Shown here: in pieces, positions 16,626-26,374 of the stretch | Layout: each line of letters opens with the position of its first letter | Position numbering within the stretch: position 1 is the first letter of the stretch | Assembly: GCA_947504035.1 (NCBI GenBank) | Contig: CANNGA010000018.1 | Location: 23,765-87,764, forward strand | Source: an uncultured Flavobacteriaceae bacterium | GTDB lineage: Bacteria > Bacteroidota > Bacteroidia > Flavobacteriales > Flavobacteriaceae | DNA: 64,000 nt | Direction: 5' to 3' | The notes under the pieces: generated by a model | Told to the model about the DNA's origin: nothing | The model's input: the letters and a program-made list of their open reading frames with translations, nothing else | Database searches by the model: none | Position numbers and translations under genes: made by a program

Positions 16626-18977
16626 TTAGTTATTGTTTTCTAATACAATATTTGATGTTGTAAAGTGATGTGTAACACTTACGTTGGATGAATTCTTAAC
16701 GGTAATATTATTAGAGCCTGAAAAGACAATAGGAACTACTGTGCCGTCTGCTTTGTTTTCAAAAGTACATCCATCGAAGACAATGTAAGGTGTATTAGTA
16801 TTGGCCTTTTTATTAATGTTTCCAAAACTAACATGCCTTTCTTGTACGTTTACGGTGTTGTTGGTAATTAAAACATCTTCAATCTCTCCGATAAGTGCCG
16901 AAAAACCAATAGACGTCTCTAATGCACTTGAGATGCTGTTATTATCTATAAGAATGCCGTTACTATTTCCATTAAAAAAGGAAATACCTTCTGTACAATC
17001 GCGTATGTTATTGTTTAAGACCTTAGCGTTCTTACCGCCAATACCAACGCCAAGACCATAGCCTGTTACGGTATTATTAGTAAAACTATTGTTTGTGTTT
17101 TGATGCACACCATTACGAAGAAAAGAGGTGAAGTAACAAGCTCTATCTAATACAGGGTCGTAGTTAGAGGTTGGGCCTTTATCAAAAATATTGTTGTCTA
17201 CAGTTATATGAGAAGATTGTAACATTGTAACGCCATCATCAAAGTGATTAAGCGTCACAGTTACATTTGAAGTTGAAAAGAAATTAATACCTCTAAAATT
17301 ACCTCTAAAATCGTTGTTTCTAATCGTGACATTGGTTACAATCTCATATTCGTTTAAGATGTTGGTGCCATTAATAGTTTCTGTTTCTCGAAACGCTTCC
17401 AGATCGATAGAAGCTCTAGGATCTGTACCCTTAGCGTCTGGGTTTTCAGGAACTTCTAGTCCAGCATTTAGAATGGTATTATTCTCAATTAATACATTTT
17501 CACAACTGGTTAGACTTATGTTGTTTCTTCGGGCACCATCTAAAATACAATTTGTAATTCTAATGTTTTTGGTGTAAGTTTCCCCTGGTACAGGCGCACC
17601 ATCTTTTCTTCGGTTTCCGCTAGACTGAATTTGGATACAATCTCCAGTATGATCTTTCATCTGTATGTTATCGATGTCGGCATTTATAACACCTCCAAAA
17701 TAGACCAAAGACCCATATTCATGCGTGCTTCTATCTGCAGCGCTATCTCCATCTGCAGCGCTAACATAATCGTGCTGTATACGGTCTCCTATTAAATGTC
17801 CTCCAGAAATTTGTACATTTTCTGTTTGGCTGCTGTACAAAAGTTGATCGGCCCAACCACTACTAGGTTGAACACGTAAAAAAGTGCGTGGACTCATCTT
17901 AAAGTGAAAATTAGAGGGAATTCTAATAGAGAACGGTGCAAAGTTCTTAGGGTTGTAAGCGGCTACGCCAGAGACATCAAAATAAGCATCTAATTGATCG
18001 ATTTCAAATACAGTAGCTCCCAATCGTTTTACTAGTTCGATAATGCTATTAAGGTGTTTTCTATTGTTTAGAGCTAAGGTTTTAGAAACAGGACCTTCTG
18101 TTAACGACCAGTTCTCCTTTTCGAAACTAAATTCTGGAGTTATAAGTGTTGCATTTCCTGTTCCAATTTTTAGGGTACTGTTTAATAATTTGCCGTCTAT
18201 TTTAAGGTTATCACCAGATATAGTTCCATTAATGAGTTTTCCTTCAGCACCATGTTTTAGTGTAACGCCATTAGGCATTGTTAGAGTTTCTCCGTTTAGG
18301 TCGTAGATACAGTTTATTAAAATATCTGTATGAGGCGCTATAGTGGATACATCAAAATCGCAAGGCGGTGTTTCTGCGGGTTCTAACATCCATCTTTGAT
18401 TGGGGCCTCCCCAGAATACCCACTGTTGTACATTAGCACCATCGCCGATACTTTTGGCTTCTACATCAAGGCTCTTGTTGCTATCTGCGTTATTTATTTT
18501 AAATGTATGGTCTTCAAGCACAGTAATAGTCCATTCTTGATGTGATGTACCTGTTGTTAGAGGCGCTTGTATAATATTAGCACCATTAGCAGAGCTGTTA
18601 TTGGCTATGCTAATAACTTTAGTGCTACTTCTATTTTTAATATAATAGGTGTTTGCAGTTGGGGTGCTTATCAATTCCCACTGTTGATTCGCTGTTTGTG
18701 TGCCAACAGATTGGATAATATTAGGGCCTAACGTATCTGTTAATTTGGCAACATCAAGGTATAAATCGCTATTCACATTTTTAATGTAATATATAGCGTT
18801 AGCAACTGGTGCTAATTTTGCAGATCTATTTTGAGATGTTTTTGCACTAGAGTCTGTTGTTAGGGCATCTACATCATCATTAGAGCAGCTAAAAAAAGTA
18901 AGGCTGTTAGCGATACTTAAAAAGATGATTACTGCTAAATACTGTCTTTTTAAAGACAAATAATAGGGTGTTCTCAT
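16626..18977 (-). CDS. Lipoprotein with ricin-type lectin domain and right-handed beta-helix
   Basis: 783 aa. Lipobox SLTFFSC (Cys31) directs it to the outer membrane. Residues about 58-200 are a ricin B-like beta-trefoil with the repeated QQW/QEW/QRW motifs (ANQQWELI, HQEWTITV, NQRWMLEP). From about 205 to the end the protein is a right-handed parallel beta-helix (many NNxI/TxxNN coils such as NVLIENNTILNAG and NVTIRNNDFRGN). Such helices are common in polysaccharide lyases and GH28-like enzymes; no catalytic signature is clear, so it may bind or cleave a polysaccharide. A 14-bp palindrome lies just upstream of the start. Transcribed convergently with the SGNH gene. Confidence 0.8.
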   Translation of the reverse strand: MRTPYYLSLKRQYLAVIIFLSIANSLTFFSCSNDDVDALTTDSSAKTSQNRSAKLAPVANAIYYIKNVNSDLYLDVAKLTDTLGPNIIQSVGTQTANQQWELISTPTANTYYIKNRSSTKVISIANNSSANGANIIQAPLTTGTSHQEWTITVLEDHTFKINNADSNKSLDVEAKSIGDGANVQQWVFWGGPNQRWMLEPAETPPCDFDVSTIAPHTDILINCIYDLNGETLTMPNGVTLKHGAEGKLINGTISGDNLKIDGKLLNSTLKIGTGNATLITPEFSFEKENWSLTEGPVSKTLALNNRKHLNSIIELVKRLGATVFEIDQLDAYFDVSGVAAYNPKNFAPFSIRIPSNFHFKMSPRTFLRVQPSSGWADQLLYSSQTENVQISGGHLIGDRIQHDYVSAADGDSAADRSTHEYGSLVYFGGVINADIDNIQMKDHTGDCIQIQSSGNRRKDGAPVPGETYTKNIRITNCILDGARRNNISLTSCENVLIENNTILNAGLEVPENPDAKGTDPRASIDLEAFRETETINGTNILNEYEIVTNVTIRNNDFRGNFRGINFFSTSNVTVTLNHFDDGVTMLQSSHITVDNNIFDKGPTSNYDPVLDRACYFTSFLRNGVHQNTNNSFTNNTVTGYGLGVGIGGKNAKVLNNNIRDCTEGISFFNGNSNGILIDNNSISSALETSIGFSALIGEIEDVLITNNTVNVQERHVSFGNINKKANTNTPYIVFDGCTFENKADGTVVPIVFSGSNNITVKNSSNVSVTHHFTTSNIVLENNN

Positions 18978-19011
18978 GGTGTTTAAAAGTTTGTTTTAAA
19001 ATTAAATAATG

Positions 19012-19025
19012 GATCTGGCCAGATC
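19012..19025. promoter_or_regulatory. 14-bp perfect palindrome, candidate operator
   Basis: GATCTGGCCAGATC is fully self-complementary and lies 35-48 bases upstream of the start of the ricin/beta-helix lipoprotein gene. Position and symmetry suggest binding of a dimeric regulator. No regulator for it is encoded nearby. Confidence 0.45.
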
Positions 19026-19144
19026 TTTTGTCTTAGTGTTGGTTAAGAAAAAGCTGATACCCTAATTTGTGTATTTTAACATATTATTAAGTGTTATTTC
19101 ATACAATAGAAACGATGAGACGAGATGAAAATACATTCAATCGT

Positions 19145-19187
19145 AAAAAACCTGTTAATTGCTAATTTGAAGTTAGCAGTTAACAGG
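19145..19187 (-). terminator. Intrinsic terminator of the CHAT gene
   Basis: CCTGTTAATTGCTAA and TTAGCAGTTAACAGG pair over 15 bp with a single mismatch, loop TTTGAAG. On the minus strand it is followed by six T, and it lies 65 bases after the end of the CHAT gene. Confidence 0.8.
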
Positions 19188-19251
19188 TGCTATATGTAAC
19201 AGTTGTATTTTGATGTTATACCTGAATCTGAAAAATAAAATAGTATATGCT

Positions 19252-22200
19252 TTATACCGTTTTTCTTTTAAGGGCAAAGAGGGCGATTAACGCTATCGCT
19301 AATATTCCTATTCCCCAATACCACCAGTTGGTACCTCCTAAATTGATTGGAGCAGGGTTTCCTATAAGATAAAATCCACCCCAATAGAAAGGGGCGGCCT
19401 TATAGAGATCTGCTTGTTGTAAATATTGAAGTTTAGCCTGTTGTAAGGCTTTAGATTTGTTCATGCCTTCTTTAAGATTGGTGTAAAAGTTTTGCATGAG
19501 TTGTGGCGTGGTATCATCTGGTATTTCCCAGCTGCTTAACAGTAAACTTTTAGTCCCCGCATATTGAAAGGCATTCCCTAAGCTCATAATGCCTTCGCCT
19601 TTGGCTATTTTACCCGTGCCCGTATTACAGGCGCTAAGTACGGTAAGTTCTGTTGGGATATTGAGCGCGAATAATTCATGGCTATAGAGGAGGTCGTCTT
19701 CTATGGAGTCTTTACTTTTAGTAAAATAGAGTTTTGAGTTTTCAGGGTTTTCATTATCGACATCGCCGTGTAGAGCGAGGTGTAAAATAGTATAGTTTCC
19801 AGCATTTTTCTTAAAATTAGCCTCATTAGCATGGGCGCCAAAGTAATACTGCCCATCTACAATTTTAGAAATGGCCTTAATTTCTTTACGTGTACCAGGT
19901 AGATCCTCTCCAGCAGCGCGCAGTGTCGCCAAACTCATAGTGTTTGATGTTGTATTTGTAGGGTCTGAAAACGAAAAGGCCAAGCAACCTTTTAGACTGT
20001 TTTTTTGTTTTTTTTGTCGAAAAGTATTGAAGAGCAAGGAGGCAGAGTTGGCATAAGTAATGGCGTAGTCTCTTAACAAGTAAGGAAGCGTTTTTGGAGA
20101 CATATCAGCAGCTTTTTTACTAAGCAATACCTCAAAATTAAGATGCCATAACGGGCCATCTGGAACAATGATTAATTCGTCGCCTATGAGTTCTTCTTGT
20201 ATAGGAGCGATAAGGGTGTTGTACAATTCTAACCCTAATGTTTTGTATTGTTTTATGTTTTTGGATATGGTGGCCTTTCTAAATGCATTAATTTTCTCAG
20301 TTAGTTCTGGTGTTGCTAATTCTTTTACGGCATAGTTGTCTTTGGAAATTGTAAAGGCATAGGTGGTGCTATCCGCAACATAAAATTTTAATAGCGTAGT
20401 ATGTTTTGGAAGTTTTTGTTGGACTTCTATTGCTTGAATAATTTTAGTTTGATGCTTTAGTTGGTAGTGTTTTGTATATTGTTTTTCAATGAGTTTAGTA
20501 ATTGAGTCTATTTTTTGGTTGGAATTAAATAATTTATCTCTTAAGGCCATGATGCGTTTTACATCTTTTTTTTCTTTTGATTGGTGTTGTATAATTTGAG
20601 AGGTATAGAAGGCTTTGTTTGTTTTTAGAGATTTAATTGATGTCAGTAATGGCTTTGGTAATTCAGAATTAGCGTTAGCTACATGCATATTTACCAATTC
20701 TCTTAGTGTGTTAGAGGTGCTTTCCTCTAGATAGTTAAATATCTGGTCTAAATAGAAGGCGTCTTTGTGTGTATTATAAGAGAGGATTAATGTTGAGATA
20801 ACCTGATCGTAAGTCTTTTTAGCTTCTTCAGAAAATTGTATTTTATCTTTATAGTGTTGGTGGTTTTGTCGTATTGATTTAATGGTACTGTTGGCTTTTT
20901 CAAAACAGACCAAAGCCTTCTGTAGGTAGGTTATATCGTTATTTTTTTTGTAAATGGTCTTAAAAATAATACCTTTTAGGTTAAGCGCTCTCAATAAGCT
21001 AAGTAAGTCCCAATAATTATCTGGATTAAATGCGTCTTTATTAGTAACATTAGAGTTCGTCTTTTTTTTGCGATTAGATCTTAATGAATTGTCAAACGAT
21101 TTTAGAGCTAAATCTAGGTTGCCTAGTTTTTTGTGACACATACCAACAATGAGATGATTGCGTGTACTCCTTAAATGATTTTTTCCTAGAGAATTAGAAA
21201 TTATATGTAAAGCTTTGTTTTGATAATTGATGGATTGGAGGTATTGTTTGTTGAGAAAATAGTGGTTTGAAATTCCCATATAAGAATAGGCTATTTGTAA
21301 ATTGCCTTCTAGTTTAAGCTTAAATTTAATGTCTAAAGCATTAAGATGATATTTCAGGGCTTTTTCTGGATTTATAAAAATATGAGCTTCTCCCAAAATA
21401 TGGTATAAATATGCCAGATCGAGATTGTCTTCCTTGTATGTTTTTTTATATATGTTTAAGGCTTTATTTAAATAAGAGAGCGCTTTTTTGTTATTTTTCT
21501 CTAATAGACATATCTCTGCTATGGCTATCTGGCTGTAGGCAACGTTAAAGTTTTCAGGACCATATGTAGCTGTTGCGATATAGATGCTTTTTTCATAATA
21601 GGTTACAGCATCACTGTATTGACCTTTATCTCTATAAGCATTACCAAGGCTATGATAGGTTTTTAACAATCCATAAGGGTTCTCTTCTTTTAAAAATATA
21701 GGCAAGGCTTTTGATAAGTTTTCTAATGCTTGGTCTGTTTCAAACTGGTCTTGCTTTATAGAGGATATGTTAAGGTAAGCAAAACCGGCATATAGATGGG
21801 TTTCATCATAGTTACACAACACACTATTAAGAAACGTTTCATGACATTCAAGAGCCTTTTGCGTCATACCGAGATTAAGATAAATATTGCCTAGGTTGGT
21901 ATAAGCAATGCCTATCTTGATACTGTTTTTAGGATAGATCTCCTTATTGAGAGACAGGCCTTTTAAATGGTATTCTAATGCCTTGGAATATTGAGAAAGC
22001 ACCATGTAATTGTTCGCTAAATTGAGAAACGCTGCTGAAATACTTTTCTTAGGATAAGGACTTATAGTTTTGAAAATTTCAAGGGCTTTGTTTAGATAAT
22101 GAATAGATTTTTCATGATTTGAAATCTGGTTATAGTAATGTGAAAAGTTCATTAAAGTAGCGCCTCGCTCCTTATGGTTTTTAGGTAAATGGGTTTCACA

Positions 22201-22494
22201 TAGTCTCCAAGCTTCTTTTGTGTGCGAAAGGGAATGTTCATGTTGGTGTAATTTCCAATAAGCAACAGATATATTATTGTAAGAAGCGGCTATCTTATCC
22301 CATGTTTTAAGAGGTTTATAAATAGATAAGGCTTTTTGAGTGAACTTGATAGATGCCTTAAATTTTGAAGATTCAATTAAAGAATCTCCTTTTTTAAAAT
22401 GTTGGTCGGCTATTACTATGGCCTCCTCGGTTTGACTGAAACTAGATGAGGTGTAAACTAAAAAGAGTACTAATATCCCTAAGGTTTTTTTCAT
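19252..22494 (-). CDS. Periplasmic TPR-CHAT caspase-like protein, membrane-anchored
   Basis: 1080 aa. Signal peptide 1-21 (MKKTLGILVLFLVYTSSSFS). About a dozen TPR units span 25-450, a helical linker follows (470-720), and the CHAT domain occupies about 745-1040. The CHAT catalytic dyad is seen as His909 in LHLALHGDVD and Cys956 in LSACNTGTG. The C-terminus has a membrane segment (WYWGIGILAIALIALFAL) and a basic tail, so the protease would face the periplasm. CHAT domains are caspase-like peptidases. Upstream in the same direction lie an anti-sigma-like protein and an ECF sigma factor, so the three probably form one signalling unit. Confidence 0.88.
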   Translation of the reverse strand: MKKTLGILVLFLVYTSSSFSQTEEAIVIADQHFKKGDSLIESSKFKASIKFTQKALSIYKPLKTWDKIAASYNNISVAYWKLHQHEHSLSHTKEAWRLCETHLPKNHKERGATLMNFSHYYNQISNHEKSIHYLNKALEIFKTISPYPKKSISAAFLNLANNYMVLSQYSKALEYHLKGLSLNKEIYPKNSIKIGIAYTNLGNIYLNLGMTQKALECHETFLNSVLCNYDETHLYAGFAYLNISSIKQDQFETDQALENLSKALPIFLKEENPYGLLKTYHSLGNAYRDKGQYSDAVTYYEKSIYIATATYGPENFNVAYSQIAIAEICLLEKNNKKALSYLNKALNIYKKTYKEDNLDLAYLYHILGEAHIFINPEKALKYHLNALDIKFKLKLEGNLQIAYSYMGISNHYFLNKQYLQSINYQNKALHIISNSLGKNHLRSTRNHLIVGMCHKKLGNLDLALKSFDNSLRSNRKKKTNSNVTNKDAFNPDNYWDLLSLLRALNLKGIIFKTIYKKNNDITYLQKALVCFEKANSTIKSIRQNHQHYKDKIQFSEEAKKTYDQVISTLILSYNTHKDAFYLDQIFNYLEESTSNTLRELVNMHVANANSELPKPLLTSIKSLKTNKAFYTSQIIQHQSKEKKDVKRIMALRDKLFNSNQKIDSITKLIEKQYTKHYQLKHQTKIIQAIEVQQKLPKHTTLLKFYVADSTTYAFTISKDNYAVKELATPELTEKINAFRKATISKNIKQYKTLGLELYNTLIAPIQEELIGDELIIVPDGPLWHLNFEVLLSKKAADMSPKTLPYLLRDYAITYANSASLLFNTFRQKKQKNSLKGCLAFSFSDPTNTTSNTMSLATLRAAGEDLPGTRKEIKAISKIVDGQYYFGAHANEANFKKNAGNYTILHLALHGDVDNENPENSKLYFTKSKDSIEDDLLYSHELFALNIPTELTVLSACNTGTGKIAKGEGIMSLGNAFQYAGTKSLLLSSWEIPDDTTPQLMQNFYTNLKEGMNKSKALQQAKLQYLQQADLYKAAPFYWGGFYLIGNPAPINLGGTNWWYWGIGILAIALIALFALKRKTV

Positions 22495-22789
22495 AAGTAT
22501 TTTTGTTTAGTATTTAATCATTAACTTTTGTTAAGCGTAAAGAGATAAAGCGTGTTTAGAATAAAAACGTTCTATCTTATATTGAAGCTTAACTGTTAAA
22601 AATGTTTTAAAAAACCTCCCTTAGGGAAGAGGTACTACATTTTTGTAATGAGTTGCTATTAAAAGAATTATTAAAGGTTAAAAGGAATTATTGTATTGCA
22701 TAATGGGTGTGCTAGGTGTCATGTTTAAAATGAGAATTATGATTTGAAAATTCGTTAAAATTAATCTTATTTCTATATTAAAAAACGTT

Positions 22790-23545
22790 CTACTTTTTTT
22801 CATGAATTATATCATGTAGTAATTTTTTAGCTTTAAGACTATATAAATTAGGCCTATGAGTTAAATTATGCAGTTGTGTTTTTGTAGCTTTAAAATTGTT
22901 CATCTTTAAATGTGTTAAGGCTAAAAACCATTGGGCATCATCATAATATAAATCGTTTTCTTTAAAAGAACGGAAGAGTGTAAGTGCTTTTTCTTCTAAA
23001 CAAGTATTCAAATAACTATTTCCTAAATATAATTTTAATTGCGCATCATTAGGATGCTGTTTTATAAGGTTTTCGAGTGCACAGATTGTTTTTCTATATT
23101 TTTTATGTTTGTAATCTACCGCAATTTTTATGAGTTCAGGTTGGCCATTAGCGGCGCCTCTATTGGGGGCATTTATAGGATAGGGGACGTAGTAAGTAGA
23201 GAAAAGGTCTTCTTCTTGTGGCATATTCCAAAACCAAATGAGAGAAGGCAAGCCTATAAAAATGATGAAAATAGCAGCAATTTTCCAAAAATACCGTGTT
23301 CCTTTTTTTGTAGAGGCGTTTAAGTCATTTTCGTGCAATTCTTGATCTATAACTCTTAATTTCTCTCTAAATAAAAGGGTGTCTTCATCTTTTAGCGCTT
23401 GTTGTACTAATCTATGCTTTTCTACTTCTAGTTGAAATACCTTGTCCGTTTTTAGCAGATCTTCAAAAGCTTTCAATGTATTACCTTTCATCTCGTTATT
23501 AAGGTAACTATTTATTTTTTCGAATAATTCTTGAGTTCTTTCCAT
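22790..23545 (-). CDS. Anti-sigma-factor-like membrane protein with periplasmic TPR
   Basis: 251 aa. A cytoplasmic N-terminal helical region (1-85; INSYLNNEMKG resembles the start of flavobacterial zinc-less anti-sigma domains), one membrane segment at about 86-106 (WKIAAIFIIFIGLPSLIWFW), and a periplasmic TPR-like region (about 135-245; LYLGNSYLNTCLEEKALTLF). It starts 5 bases after the sigma-factor gene. The topology is that of an anti-sigma factor whose outside domain senses a partner, probably the TPR-CHAT protein encoded 295 bases downstream. The family name is inferred from context. Confidence 0.65.
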   Translation of the reverse strand: MERTQELFEKINSYLNNEMKGNTLKAFEDLLKTDKVFQLEVEKHRLVQQALKDEDTLLFREKLRVIDQELHENDLNASTKKGTRYFWKIAAIFIIFIGLPSLIWFWNMPQEEDLFSTYYVPYPINAPNRGAANGQPELIKIAVDYKHKKYRKTICALENLIKQHPNDAQLKLYLGNSYLNTCLEEKALTLFRSFKENDLYYDDAQWFLALTHLKMNNFKATKTQLHNLTHRPNLYSLKAKKLLHDIIHEKK

Positions 23546-23550
23546 GCTAA

Positions 23551-24129
23551 TTATTCTTTAGAAGATCGTTTCAACTCTTTAAATATAGGATCTTTTTCTG
23601 CCATTTCTATTAATTTTTTTTGACAGACAAATTTTCGTTTTCGTGTATAACCCTCTGTGAAATTTTGTCTTTTTGCAATTTCCTGAGTCGTATACCCTTT
23701 GAAAAAAAGTGCTAAAATAGCTTTACAGCTTTCACCTAATTTTATAAAATATTTTTGAATTACAGCTCGTTTTTCGGCATTATCTAAATCTTCCACGATA
23801 GTCTCTTCTTCTAGGAAATGCAATTCATTTAGAGTCGCGTTGTGAATCGTTTTGTTTCTTTTTCGCAGTCGGTTAAGCCATAGATTTCTGCAAACAGCAT
23901 AAACATAAGTGCCCAATGCACAGTTGATGTTTAAATTGTCGTTTTTTAATTTTTCAAAAACGATAACTAAAGCATCTTGGAAAATATCTCTTGCTTCCGA
24001 TTCATCTCCAGAGTTATTTACGATATAAGCTGTAACTTGAGGCAGATGTTTCTTGTAGAATTCTTTAAGAATTTTATGGTCACCACGTAAAATACCTTCG
24101 GTAATAGTATGGTCTTCTTTTTTTTTCAT
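23551..24129 (-). CDS. ECF-type RNA polymerase sigma factor
   Basis: 192 aa with sigma region 2 (EARDIFQDALVIVFEKLKN, then YVYAVCRNLWLNRLRKRNK for promoter melting) and a region 4 helix-turn-helix (LALFFKGYTTQEIAKRQNFTEGYTRKRKFVCQKKL). Size and lack of regions 1 and 3 make it an ECF sigma factor. It begins the operon with the anti-sigma-like and CHAT genes and presumably drives transcription of an envelope regulon, possibly including this operon. Confidence 0.88.
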   Translation of the reverse strand: MKKKEDHTITEGILRGDHKILKEFYKKHLPQVTAYIVNNSGDESEARDIFQDALVIVFEKLKNDNLNINCALGTYVYAVCRNLWLNRLRKRNKTIHNATLNELHFLEEETIVEDLDNAEKRAVIQKYFIKLGESCKAILALFFKGYTTQEIAKRQNFTEGYTRKRKFVCQKKLIEMAEKDPIFKELKRSSKE

Positions 24130-24351
24130 TAAGAGTATATATCCTTATATCCATTCAGGGAATAAAGTTATTTATAATTCTGATAACGTTTATATTTTCT
24201 TGGTTTTTTTTGTAAAAAAAATATTATCACGATAAGCTTTTCGTAAGGTTTTTAAGGTTAACGTGCTAAAAAACAGATGTGTATATGTGTTTAAAAAGAG
24301 GAGGTACTAGATAATTAAATTTTTTAGTAAAAGCTTGATTGGAAATTGTTT

Positions 24352-24393
24352 GCCATCAAAATATAGTTTTAATAAAAATTATATTTTGATGGC
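24352..24393. terminator. Strong hairpin just downstream of tRNA-Ala
   Basis: GCCATCAAAATATA and TATATTTTGATGGC form a perfect 14-bp stem with an A/T-rich loop. It begins 5 bases after the tRNA 3' end on the minus strand. No long T-run follows, so it may be a processing or termination structure. Confidence 0.5.
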
Positions 24394-24397
24394 CTAG

Positions 24398-24471
24398 TGG
24401 AGAAGATCGGATTCGAACCGACGACCTCTTGACTGCCAGTCAAGCGCTCTAGCCAACTGAGCTACATCCCC
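24398..24471 (-). tRNA. tRNA-Ala (anticodon GGC)
   Basis: The minus strand folds as a full cloverleaf: acceptor GGGGATG, D-arm AGCTCAGTTGGCTAGAGC, anticodon stem CTTGA/TCAAG with loop CTGGCAG (anticodon GGC, reading GCC), and T-arm with GGTTCGAATCC. The acceptor stem contains G3-U70, the identity element of alanyl-tRNA; position 6-67 is a U-U mismatch. CCA is not encoded. Confidence 0.93.
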
Positions 24472-24809
24472 AGTGTTTTTAAAATAGGCTTGAAAATGCG
24501 AAGCAATACCATGCCTTTTTAGAAGAATGCATGCAAATGTAAACATTTAGTTGCAAAACAACATCAAGAAATGTATTGAGATCGCAGTTTTATATTCGAA
24601 AAATAACAATTGTTATAGGTTATGCTGTAGCGGACTTATAAAGACACGCAAAACCAGTTTTTGCAAAGGATGTTGCGTTTAAATTGTGATTTTAACCTCC
24701 TGCAGAAGTAGAGGGATGTTTAAAGATAAGATTTTTAGGTTTTTAAGAATGTCTGCGGAAGCTGCAGTGCGCGGTAGGACACTTCATCATTAAAATGTAC
24801 TTTTAGCTC
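24472..24809. other. Gene-free stretch between tRNA-Ala and the next gene
   Basis: No open frame with coding character is visible. The only structure I see is a short hairpin GCAAAACCAGTTTTTGC near 24640. It presumably holds the promoters of the tRNA (minus strand) and of the 24810 gene (plus strand). Confidence 0.4.
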
Positions 24810-25337
24810 ATGAAATTAGCAATAGTATTTTTTATATGCAGTTTAAGTTTATCTGTGCCAGTCATCGCGCAAGAGAATGATAACATAAGATGTTCTGAAA
24901 AAGGATGTGAGGGGACTTACAAAGGGCCTGAGTTTGTTGATGGCACCGATGTTGCTCACCAATTTTCAAATACAATGTCTGCAGCTGTGGGCGATGCATT
25001 AAAAGCATGCTACAGAAAGGGTGCATATGCCAAAGTAGATTTCTTTAATATAAGAATGACAACGGAAGGCATGGGGTCGGGTATGGTTACTTACAGCTTA
25101 TACGTCCCTTTTAAAAGAGTGTCCACAGCATGTGAGGCGTATACGGCATTCGACCATGTTGGTGGTTGGAACCATAAACCTGCTTTACACCAGAGAAAAG
25201 CAGAATTAAGCCGACTTTTAATGAGAGGACAGGCTTTAGCTATAAGTCCTTTAAAAACAACTCCCGAAGGGTTACAGGAATATTGGATACAATGGCGACA
25301 TCGTACTGTGCAAGTAGCTTGTAAAGCTAACGACTAA
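24810..25337 (+). CDS. Hypothetical secreted protein
   Basis: 175 aa with a signal peptide (MKLAIVFFICSLSLSVPVIAQ). The mature part has four or more cysteines (RCSEKGCEG near the N-terminus, ACYRK, VACKAND at the end) that could form disulfides in the periplasm. I do not recognise a family. The next gene follows after 11 bases in the same direction, and the third overlaps the second, so the three form an operon of envelope proteins. Confidence 0.65.
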   Translation: MKLAIVFFICSLSLSVPVIAQENDNIRCSEKGCEGTYKGPEFVDGTDVAHQFSNTMSAAVGDALKACYRKGAYAKVDFFNIRMTTEGMGSGMVTYSLYVPFKRVSTACEAYTAFDHVGGWNHKPALHQRKAELSRLLMRGQALAISPLKTTPEGLQEYWIQWRHRTVQVACKAND

Positions 25338-25348
25338 GCGAGTGCTAA

Positions 25349-26374
25349 TTGGCAGACGACTTTAAGGTATATGCCATTAATTTTTATAATTTTACAGATA
25401 ATCTTAATAAACTCCTCGTTATTCCTAAATCCTATACATATATTTTAGCGCTTTATATAGCCTTCACAGGCGGTGTTGTTGCGCAAAGTTTTAAAGTAAA
25501 TGGGGGGGTTACGGCAAGCGTCGCTATCGTTTTAGGAAATCAAAATCAAACCCTTAAGGGGAACATCGCGGCAATTGGAGCACTTCGTTATGGTGAGGCG
25601 GCACTAGAATCTGGATTAAGTTTTTCTTTAGGACAGCTGTTAAAACGCCATACTGTAAAGACCAAAGGAGCATTCTACGCGTACGACTTTTTCACGCTAT
25701 TGGGCGTAGGTAAAAATGATAATTTGTTAGGCGCTGCGCTTATAGATATTACGCCTACTTTTAGTTTCAACCCTAATACAAGTGGGACGTTTACGGGGGT
25801 AGGGTTTGGATTTCAAAAGGAAATATTGCCTAATGCCCTTTCTGTATTTAATAACAGACGCGGGAAGCTTTTATTGCGTTTTGCCAATGCGCAACATTCT
25901 ATAGCAGTGACTTTTTTTAATGATTTAAGGTTTGGTAGGTTGTTTTATGGAGAAGGGACAGACTATGGAAGTACCGGGGCTTTAAAAGTGTCGTATACCG
26001 AAATAGTAGCACGAAATGAAATTTATAGTGCAGGTGTGGGGCTAGAGCTTTTTACGCCGAAGCAGGACTATACAAGAACACCGGATAATGGTTTAAATTC
26101 AGATGATGGTCGTAAAAATGTATGGCACACATTAGCACCTCATGAGTGTTTGTTTTACACCAATTTATATGCGTTTGGGGCGTATCAAAATACATTTTAC
26201 AATACGGCGGCAAAAGTTGGCATAAACAGTGAGAAAATGGGAGCTTTTGTTCAGAATACGTTACATGATGGTTCTGGATTAAATCCCAGATTTCCTTGGG
26301 ATGTCACAGCGAAAGATAAACTGTTTTTCGAAGTTGAAGGCGCGCTATTATACACAAAAAGCAATGATGATTAG
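25349..26374 (+). CDS. Secreted beta-rich protein resembling polymorphic toxin type 23
   Basis: 341 aa if the TTG at 25349 is the start; no in-frame ATG precedes the signal-like segment (YILALYIAFTGGVVAQ), so the true start is uncertain. The mature part (SFKVNGGVTASVAIVLGNQN ... NSDDGRKNVWHT ... GAFVQNTLHDGSGLNPRFPW) resembles, from memory, the flavobacterial family that databases label polymorphic toxin type 23. No Hcp, VgrG or RHS carrier is fused to it, and many alternating strands make an outer-membrane or periplasmic barrel-like protein equally possible. The next gene, an LRR lipoprotein, overlaps its end. Confidence 0.6.
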   Translation: MADDFKVYAINFYNFTDNLNKLLVIPKSYTYILALYIAFTGGVVAQSFKVNGGVTASVAIVLGNQNQTLKGNIAAIGALRYGEAALESGLSFSLGQLLKRHTVKTKGAFYAYDFFTLLGVGKNDNLLGAALIDITPTFSFNPNTSGTFTGVGFGFQKEILPNALSVFNNRRGKLLLRFANAQHSIAVTFFNDLRFGRLFYGEGTDYGSTGALKVSYTEIVARNEIYSAGVGLELFTPKQDYTRTPDNGLNSDDGRKNVWHTLAPHECLFYTNLYAFGAYQNTFYNTAAKVGINSEKMGAFVQNTLHDGSGLNPRFPWDVTAKDKLFFEVEGALLYTKSNDD

